From DASZOC01 sp035550975 (GTDB taxonomy: Bacteria > Actinomycetota > CADDZG01 > WHSQ01), in NCBI GenBank assembly GCA_035550975.1, contig DASZOC010000054.1:1-64000 (forward strand): a stretch of DNA of 64,000 nucleotides. The letters are read 5' to 3'. Position numbers and translations under genes: made by a program. How positions within the stretch are numbered: position 1 is the stretch's first letter; the number at the start of each line of letters is the position of its first letter. Under the pieces are notes generated by a model. That model was not told where the DNA came from, made no database searches, and saw only the letters and a program-made list of their open reading frames with translations. Positions 58,971 through 64,000 of this stretch are shown one piece after another.

Positions 58971-60116
58971 ATGCCGGCCGACACCCGCCTACTAGACGAC
59001 GACCAGCGCGCGCTGGTGGGCATGGTGCGTGAGGTCGCCGACGAGGTCTTCGCGCCTGCAGCGCCCGGTTACGAGGAACGCTCCGAGGACCCCACCCCGC
59101 TGTACAAGCAGCTCGCCGAGCTCGGTCTCACTGGGATCCCGTACCCGGAGGAACACGGGGGCGGGGGCCAGCCGTACGAGACCTACCTCATGGTGGTCGA
59201 GGAGATCGCGCGCGCCTACCTGGGCCTCGCGATCGGCCTCTCGGTCCACACGTTGTGTGCCTTCGCCGTCAACGGGTTCGGCAGCGACGAGCTGAAAGGC
59301 GACGTGCTGGCGAAACTGTGCGCGGGGGAGTGGTTCGGCGCGTACTCGCTCTCCGAGCCCGGCTCGGGATCGGACGCCGCCGCTATGACGACGAAAGCGG
59401 TGCGGGACGACGGGACGTATCGCCTTAGTGGCTCGAAGGTCTTCTGCACCCGCGGCGACGAGGCCGACTGCGTCCTGGTGATGGCACGGACCGGCGACGC
59501 GGGCCCCAAGGGGATCAGCGCGTTCATCGTCGAGAAGGGCATCGAGGGCTTCGGCGGCTCGAAGAAGGAAGACAAGATGGGGTGGCGCTCGTCACCGACG
59601 TGGATGCTGGCCCTCGACGATGCCGTCGTCCCCGAAGCGCGCCGCGTCGGAGACGAAGGACAGGGCTTCCGCATCGCGCTCGCGTCACTCGACTCCGGTC
59701 GCCTCGGGATCGCCGCGTGTTCGATAGGGCTCGCGCAGAGAGCACTCGACGAAGCGCTGTCTTTCACGCTCGAGCGCGAGCAGTTCGGCAAGCCCGTCGC
59801 TCACAACCAGGGTGTCCAGTTCATGCTCGCCGACATGACCACGCAGATCGAGGCGGGACGCGCCCTGTATCAGAAGGCCGCTCGACTCCGCGACCGCGGG
59901 CTCGACTATTCGATGCAGGCGGCGCAGGCGAAACTGTTCTGCAGCGACGTCGCCATGCGCGTGACCACCGATGCCGTTCAGCTACACGGCGGCTACGGCT
60001 ACGTCACGGAATATCCGGTCGAGAGGTTGATGCGCGAGGCCAAAGGTTTGCAGATCGTCGAGGGCACGAACCAGATCCAGCGTTTCGTGATCGGCCGCAA
60101 GCTGACCCACGCGTGA
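58971..60116 (+). CDS. Acyl-CoA dehydrogenase
   Basis: The 381-residue flavoenzyme performs the first oxidation of a fatty or branched acyl-CoA. It has GAYSLSEPGSGSDAAAM, MGWRSSPTWMLALDDAVVPEARR, the REQFGKPVAHNQGVQFMLADM motif and QLHGGYGYVTEYPVERLMREA followed by IVEGTNQIQRFVIGR with the likely catalytic Glu. Electron acceptor genes (etf) are not in the window. Its stop overlaps the next gene by 4 nt. Confidence 0.94.
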   Translation: MPADTRLLDDDQRALVGMVREVADEVFAPAAPGYEERSEDPTPLYKQLAELGLTGIPYPEEHGGGGQPYETYLMVVEEIARAYLGLAIGLSVHTLCAFAVNGFGSDELKGDVLAKLCAGEWFGAYSLSEPGSGSDAAAMTTKAVRDDGTYRLSGSKVFCTRGDEADCVLVMARTGDAGPKGISAFIVEKGIEGFGGSKKEDKMGWRSSPTWMLALDDAVVPEARRVGDEGQGFRIALASLDSGRLGIAACSIGLAQRALDEALSFTLEREQFGKPVAHNQGVQFMLADMTTQIEAGRALYQKAARLRDRGLDYSMQAAQAKLFCSDVAMRVTTDAVQLHGGYGYVTEYPVERLMREAKGLQIVEGTNQIQRFVIGRKLTHA

Positions 60117-61072
60117 AAGCGTTCGTCACCGGCGCGACGGGGTTCGTCGGCGGACATCTCGCGGCGAAGCTGATCGCGCGGGGCGACGAGGTCGTGGCTC
60201 TGGTGCGTTCACCGCACAAAGCCGGGGAGCTCACGCGCCTCGGCGTAGACATCGTCCAAGGTGATCTCGACAGCACCGAGACCATGACGAACGCGATGAG
60301 AGGTTGCGATGCCGTTTTCCACGTCGCCGCGGGATACAAGGTCGGTGTGTTCGAAGAAGGCTGCGACGAGATGCGGCGCGCCAACATCGTGGGGACGGAG
60401 AACGTGCTGCGCGCCGCGGTGGACGCCGACGTCGGTCGGATCGTGTACGTCTCGACACTCGGCTACTACGGCAACACTCGCGGGAAGGTGGTCGACGAGA
60501 GCTTCGAACGTAGCGACAAGGACTGGCTCACCTGCTACGACGAGACGAAGTTCAAGGCCCACGAGGTGGCGAAGCGCTTCGTCGCACAAGGAGCGCCGGT
60601 CCTCATCGCGCAACCGGGCGGGATCTACGGGCCCGGCGACACCTCCGACCTGAGCGTGCTCGTCGACCGCGTCAAGAAGGGCTGGATGAAGGTCAACCTG
60701 ATGCCTTCCGTCGGCTTCAACTTCGTCCACGTCGACGACGTCGTCGGCGGCCTGTTGTTGATCCACGACAAGGGCCGCGTGGGGCAGAGCTACAACCTCG
60801 GAGGTGAGATCACGACCCTCGGCGAGCTCATCGCGAAAGTGGCGCAGCTCGCCGGTCGTAAGTCCCCGAGACGGGAGGTCCCGATCGGCCTGATCAAGAG
60901 ATCGGGGGGGCCGTGGAAGTACCTCGCGCCGTTGCTGGGCTTTCCTCCGAACCTGCGCGAGCTGATCCAGGCCTCCGACGGCGTCACCTACTGGGGGAGT
61001 GACGACAAAGCCCGCCGCGAGCTCGGCTACGCGCCGCGCACGCTCGACGTGGGTCTCCCCGACGTCGTCTGA
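60113..61072 (+). CDS. NAD-dependent epimerase/dehydratase family protein
   Basis: The 319-residue extended SDR has the dinucleotide motif FVTGATGFVGGHLAAKL, a YVSTLGYYG strand and the catalytic YDETK (YxxxK), with PGGIYGPGD in the substrate region. It resembles dihydroflavonol reductase-like proteins; the substrate is unknown. It starts at GTG 60113 in a GTGA overlap with the acyl-CoA dehydrogenase. Confidence 0.85.
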   Translation: MKAFVTGATGFVGGHLAAKLIARGDEVVALVRSPHKAGELTRLGVDIVQGDLDSTETMTNAMRGCDAVFHVAAGYKVGVFEEGCDEMRRANIVGTENVLRAAVDADVGRIVYVSTLGYYGNTRGKVVDESFERSDKDWLTCYDETKFKAHEVAKRFVAQGAPVLIAQPGGIYGPGDTSDLSVLVDRVKKGWMKVNLMPSVGFNFVHVDDVVGGLLLIHDKGRVGQSYNLGGEITTLGELIAKVAQLAGRKSPRREVPIGLIKRSGGPWKYLAPLLGFPPNLRELIQASDGVTYWGSDDKARRELGYAPRTLDVGLPDVV

Positions 61073-61082
61073 GGACCGGGCG

Positions 61083-61994
61083 GTGGACGACAGCCTGACA
61101 CTCCTCATCGACGCGCCCAGCCTGTTCTTCCGCGCGTTCTTCTCGACACCCGCGACCGTCACCACGCCGGAGGGCGCTCCAATCAATGCCGCGCACGGCT
61201 TCATGTACATGCTCGCGCGGCTGATCGAGGACCGGCGGCCCGACTACCTCGCGTGCGGGTCGGACGAGAACTGGCGCCCCCAGTGGCGGGTCGATCTCAT
61301 CCCGTCCTACAAAGAGGTGCGCGCACAACCCGACAGCCAGCAAGCGCAGACGGAGGTGACGCTGGGCCCGCAGGTCCCGGTTCTGTACGCGATGCTCGGG
61401 CTATTCGGCATCGCCGTCGTCGGGCATCCGGACGCCGAGGCCGAGGACGTCATCGGGACCCTCGCGGCGCGCGCTCCGGGCCGCGTCGACATCGTGTCGG
61501 GTGACCGTGACCTCTTCCAGCTGGTCGAAGACCCTCGTATCCGCGTGCTGTATCCGGTGCGCGGTGTCAGCAAGGTGGACGTGATCGACGAGGCCTACAT
61601 CGCGACCAAGTACGGGATCCCGCCACGCGCGTACCGCGACTTCGCCGTACTTCGAGGCGATACTTCCGACGGGCTACCCGGCGTCAGGGGGATCGGCGAG
61701 AAGACGGCCGCCTCACTTGTCACGAAGTACGGGAGCCTCGACACGATCCTGGATGCCGCACGCTCGGGAGCCCCCGGAACGCTGCTCGACAAGGTCCGGC
61801 GCGACCTCGACTACGTCGAGCGTGCGGTCGAGGTATGCACGATCACGACCGACCTCGACCTGCCCGAGATCGACGTGACGCTCCCGGCCGAAGTAGACGA
61901 GGCCTCTGTCACCGCCGCCGCAGGCGGATTGGGCCTGAAGGGACCGGCGACCGCCCTCCTCCGCGCCCTCCAGAATCCGGCCGGAGTCAACTGA
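61083..61994 (+). CDS. 5'-3' exonuclease (PolI N-terminal-like)
   Basis: The 303-residue protein is a free-standing version of the PolI 5' nuclease domain. It has LLIDAPSLFFRAFF, AEAEDVIGTLA and VDIVSGDRDLFQLVED acidic metal sites and the helix-three-turn-helix GDTSDGLPGVRGIGEKTAASLV. Such proteins remove flaps or RNA primers. GTG 61083 is the start giving VDDSLTLLIDA. Its 3' end overlaps the convergent Lrp gene by 8 bp. Confidence 0.92.
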   Translation: MDDSLTLLIDAPSLFFRAFFSTPATVTTPEGAPINAAHGFMYMLARLIEDRRPDYLACGSDENWRPQWRVDLIPSYKEVRAQPDSQQAQTEVTLGPQVPVLYAMLGLFGIAVVGHPDAEAEDVIGTLAARAPGRVDIVSGDRDLFQLVEDPRIRVLYPVRGVSKVDVIDEAYIATKYGIPPRAYRDFAVLRGDTSDGLPGVRGIGEKTAASLVTKYGSLDTILDAARSGAPGTLLDKVRRDLDYVERAVEVCTITTDLDLPEIDVTLPAEVDEASVTAAAGGLGLKGPATALLRALQNPAGVN

Positions 61995-62424
61995 TGACGG
62001 GGCGGCCCTCGAAGGGGGTCGACAGGACGATCGTGGTCCGCGTGGTGACCTCCAGCTTGCTCCGGAGCGCGTCCACCAGCTCTTCCAGCGCCTCGGTCGA
62101 CGGCGCCCGCACCAGTAACGCATAGGAGTTGTCGCCCGCCACGGAGTAACAGGACTCGACCAGCGGGAGCTCGCCGATCTTCGCCGGGATGTCGGTAGGG
62201 GACCGCGGCGTCAATGCCAGGCTCACGATCGCAGAGATCGGGAAGCCTGCGGCAGCGAGGTCCACGTCCGCCCGGTAGCCCCGAATGACGCCCTGCCGCT
62301 CGAGCTTGCGGACCCGGTCGTGTACCGAGGAGCCCGCGAGCCCCACCTGCTCGCCGATCTCGGCGAAACCGATGCGCCCGTTCGCGGCAAGCAGCGACAG
62401 GATCTTCCGGTCCCGTTCGTCCAT
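61987..62424 (-). CDS. Lrp/AsnC-family regulator
   Basis: The 145-residue regulator has an N-terminal helix-turn-helix (MDERDRKILSLLAANGRIGFAEI, then SVHDRVRKLERQGVIRGYRADVD) and a C-terminal RAM ligand-binding domain (LVESCYSVAGDNSYALLVRAPS). ATG 62424 gives the classical N-terminus; ATG 62436, 1 nt after AAAGGA, would add four residues. It is divergent from kamA and likely controls it in response to lysine or another amino acid. Confidence 0.92.
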   Translation of the reverse strand: MDERDRKILSLLAANGRIGFAEIGEQVGLAGSSVHDRVRKLERQGVIRGYRADVDLAAAGFPISAIVSLALTPRSPTDIPAKIGELPLVESCYSVAGDNSYALLVRAPSTEALEELVDALRSKLEVTTRTTIVLSTPFEGRPVIS

Positions 62425-62447
62425 ACCGAATTCCATTCCTTTGGTAG

Positions 62448-62458
62448 GGTCTTTGACC
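62448..62458. promoter_or_regulatory. Candidate Lrp operator between lrp and kamA
   Basis: GGTC-TTT-GACC is a perfect inverted repeat in the AT-richer 68-80 bp between the divergent genes; a related GGTCAAGAC lies at 62476-62484. A TAAGAT at 62459-62464 may be the kamA -10, giving a leader of about 35 nt. Confidence 0.35.
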
Positions 62459-62504
62459 TAAGATTATTCCGCACCGGTCAAGACTATCGAGGACACTGCC
62501 AGCC

Positions 62505-63905
62505 ATGACGCCCGCCCTCGCCGCACCACGCCCGGACCGGTTGCGCGCGGTGACCGACGAGCGCGGCCGGGCCCAGCCCTACGTGTATCCGCCGGCCCGG
62601 GACTTCGTCGAGCCGGACTGGCGGCGCCTTCCGGGATACGCCGGCGTCACGGAGGCGGAATGGACGAGCGCGAGGTGGCAGCGTCTCCACAGCGTCAAGA
62701 ACCTCGACGGCCTCCGGAAGGTCTTCGGCGACCTCCTGCCGCCAGACCTCGCCGAGTCGATCGCGCGGGATCAGGTCGAGAGGGCGACGATGTCGATGCT
62801 CGTCCCGCCCCAGATGCTCAACACGATGGACGAGCGCGACCTATGGGCCGACCCGATCCGCCACTACATGATCCCGGCGTTCGCCGACCGCCATCCCGAG
62901 TGGCCGTCGCATCCGCATTCCCAGCGCGACTCGTTGCACGAGGCGGACATGTGGGCGGTCGAGGGGCTCACGCACCGGTATCCGACGAAGGTGCTGGCCG
63001 AGCTGCTGTCTACGTGTCCCCAGTACTGCGGGCATTGCACCAGGATGGACCTGGTCGGCAACAACGTTCCCCAAGTGCTGAAACACCGTTTCGAGCTGAA
63101 GCAGAAGGACCGTTACGACGCGATCGTCGACTACCTGAGGGCGACGCCGACCGTGCGCGACGTCGTCGTCTCGGGCGGCGATATGGCGAACCTGCCGATC
63201 GCACACCTCGAGGACTTCGTCACACGCCTCATCGAGATCCCGCACGTCGGGGACATCAGGTTGGCGACGAAGGGTCTCATGGGCCTGCCTCAGCATTTCC
63301 TCCAGGACGACGTGCTCGCGGGGATGGAACGCATGGCGAAGAAGGCACTGGAACACGACGTCGACGTGGCGATCCATACCCACGTCAATCACGCGAGCTC
63401 GCTGACGCCGTTGGTCGCGACCGCGGTCAAGAAGCTTCTGTCGATGGGCTTCAGGGACGTGCGCAACCAAGGCGTGCTGATGCGAGGCGTCAACGACACT
63501 CCGGAAGCGTTGCTCGATCTGTCCTTCACGCTGCTCGATAAGACGAAGGTGACGCCTTATTACTTCTATATGTGCGACATGATCCCGAACGCGGAGCACT
63601 GGCGCTTGGCGCTGCACGAGGCACAGGACCTCCAGCACGCGATCATGGGTTACCTGCCGGGCTTCGCGACACCTCGTATCGTCTGTGACGTGCCGTTCGT
63701 CGGGAAGCGCTGGGTCCATCAGGTCGACAGCTACGACCGCGGCCTCGGCATCTCGTATTGGACGAAGAACTACCGGACGGGCATCGAGCACGACGACCCG
63801 GACGCCCTCGAGCGCAGGTATCCGTACTACGACCCGATCTATACGCTTCCGCCCGACGGCCAGGAGCACTGGCGGCGCCAGGCCCCCGCAACCGCTCGGG
63901 CATAG
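62505..63905 (+). CDS. kamA: L-lysine 2,3-aminomutase (radical SAM)
   Basis: KamA converts L-lysine to L-beta-lysine using SAM, a 4Fe-4S cluster and PLP. The 466-residue protein has the radical SAM Cys triad in LSTCPQYCGHCTRMD (CxxxCxxC), VVSGGDMANLP, IHTHVNHASSLTP and the late PYYFYMCDMIPNAEHW region with FATPRIVCDVPFVGKR. The truncated next gene fits 3,5-diaminohexanoate dehydrogenase, the third enzyme of lysine fermentation, which supports this over a lateral family member. Confidence 0.9.
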   Translation: MTPALAAPRPDRLRAVTDERGRAQPYVYPPARDFVEPDWRRLPGYAGVTEAEWTSARWQRLHSVKNLDGLRKVFGDLLPPDLAESIARDQVERATMSMLVPPQMLNTMDERDLWADPIRHYMIPAFADRHPEWPSHPHSQRDSLHEADMWAVEGLTHRYPTKVLAELLSTCPQYCGHCTRMDLVGNNVPQVLKHRFELKQKDRYDAIVDYLRATPTVRDVVVSGGDMANLPIAHLEDFVTRLIEIPHVGDIRLATKGLMGLPQHFLQDDVLAGMERMAKKALEHDVDVAIHTHVNHASSLTPLVATAVKKLLSMGFRDVRNQGVLMRGVNDTPEALLDLSFTLLDKTKVTPYYFYMCDMIPNAEHWRLALHEAQDLQHAIMGYLPGFATPRIVCDVPFVGKRWVHQVDSYDRGLGISYWTKNYRTGIEHDDPDALERRYPYYDPIYTLPPDGQEHWRRQAPATARA

Positions 63906-63911
63906 GCGCCG

Positions 63912-64000
63912 GTGGAACGCTTCGGGACCCACCGCTCGCTAGAGCCGCCGGGCGCGTTGCCTCAGCAAGCGGTTCGGCTCGATCCCAACGCGCCGCTCAC
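63912..64000 (+). CDS. kdd: 3,5-diaminohexanoate dehydrogenase, N-terminal fragment
   Basis: Starting at GTG 63912, 6 nt after kamA, the frame is open to the end of the window and reads MERFGTHRSLEPPGALPQQA and then VRLDPNAPL. GTHR.LEP.G.LPQ.A..LD is the N-terminus I recall for L-erythro-3,5-diaminohexanoate dehydrogenase of lysine fermenters. Only 29 residues are visible, but the kamA context makes the call likely. Confidence 0.7.
   Translation, partial: MERFGTHRSLEPPGALPQQAVRLDPNAPL

Overview
This 64 kb window is a gene-dense, high-GC bacterial chromosome segment from an actinobacterium (Actinomycetota). The best evidence for the lineage is the Mpa/Dop/PrcB/PrcA/PafA/PafB/PafC proteasome locus followed by TatA, TatC and a HelY-type helicase, an order known from Mycobacterium. 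The rapZ-yvcK-gap-pgk-tpiA block, an archaeal-type phosphoglycerate mutase, and frequent GTG starts with 4-nt ATGA/GTGA overlaps also fit. No rRNA, insertion sequence, prophage or CRISPR array was seen. Several lineage-typical genes are missing from their usual places (whiA, rplS, pup), which suggests a deep-branching, poorly sampled actinobacterial group. I cannot name the class from sequence alone.

Layout. 1-9571: the DUF177-rpmF-rnc-fpg-like-acyP-smc-ftsY-ffh block, with a 430-bp gene-free, very structured stretch before smc. 9597-15210: rpsP-khpA-rimM-trmD, then uvrC-rapZ-yvcK. 15208-19551: glycolysis (gap, pgk, tpiA, apgM). 19610-21739: a BlaI/M56 signalling pair and secG. 21752-24851: two orphan family-5 solute-binding lipoproteins and tRNA-Leu(GAG). 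24997-29718: a mosaic of small conserved genes, a HIT protein, a DsbA-family protein and an HtrA-like lipoprotein. 29731-31963: a TtuB-like sulfur carrier, a TtuA-like tRNA thiolase and TrmI. 32024-43287: the proteasome locus. 43278-50372: a minus-strand GAF/PAS histidine kinase, then tatA, tatC and the helicase. 50413-54690: thiolase, an alkyl-DHAP synthase-like flavoenzyme, a lipid kinase and a hydrolase. 54776-61072: a kelch lipoprotein, GlpD, an acyl-CoA dehydrogenase and an epimerase. 61083-64000: a 5'-3' exonuclease, an Lrp regulator, lysine 2,3-aminomutase and the start of a 3,5-diaminohexanoate dehydrogenase.

How genes work together. ttuB/ttuA/trmI would thiolate U54 and methylate A58 of the tRNA T-loop, two modifications that cooperate in thermophiles. 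The proteasome block has ligase, depupylase, ATPase and core, but pup is not in its normal slot and a secreted M14 peptidase sits there instead. FtsY, Ffh and SecG serve co-translational secretion, and TatA/TatC serve folded-protein export. KamA and Kdd with the divergent Lrp regulator point to lysine fermentation.

Main oddities. (1) The sulfur carrier has its diglycine buried in front of five 15-residue repeats. (2) The Fpg homologue has lost every recognisable catalytic residue. (3) SMC lacks a visible hinge domain. (4) rnc and the helicase appear to start at CTG. (5) A recurrent TAnnnT-N6/7-ATG pattern implies widespread leaderless transcription. (6) The same CTAC-N4-GTAG dyad precedes blaI and mpa.
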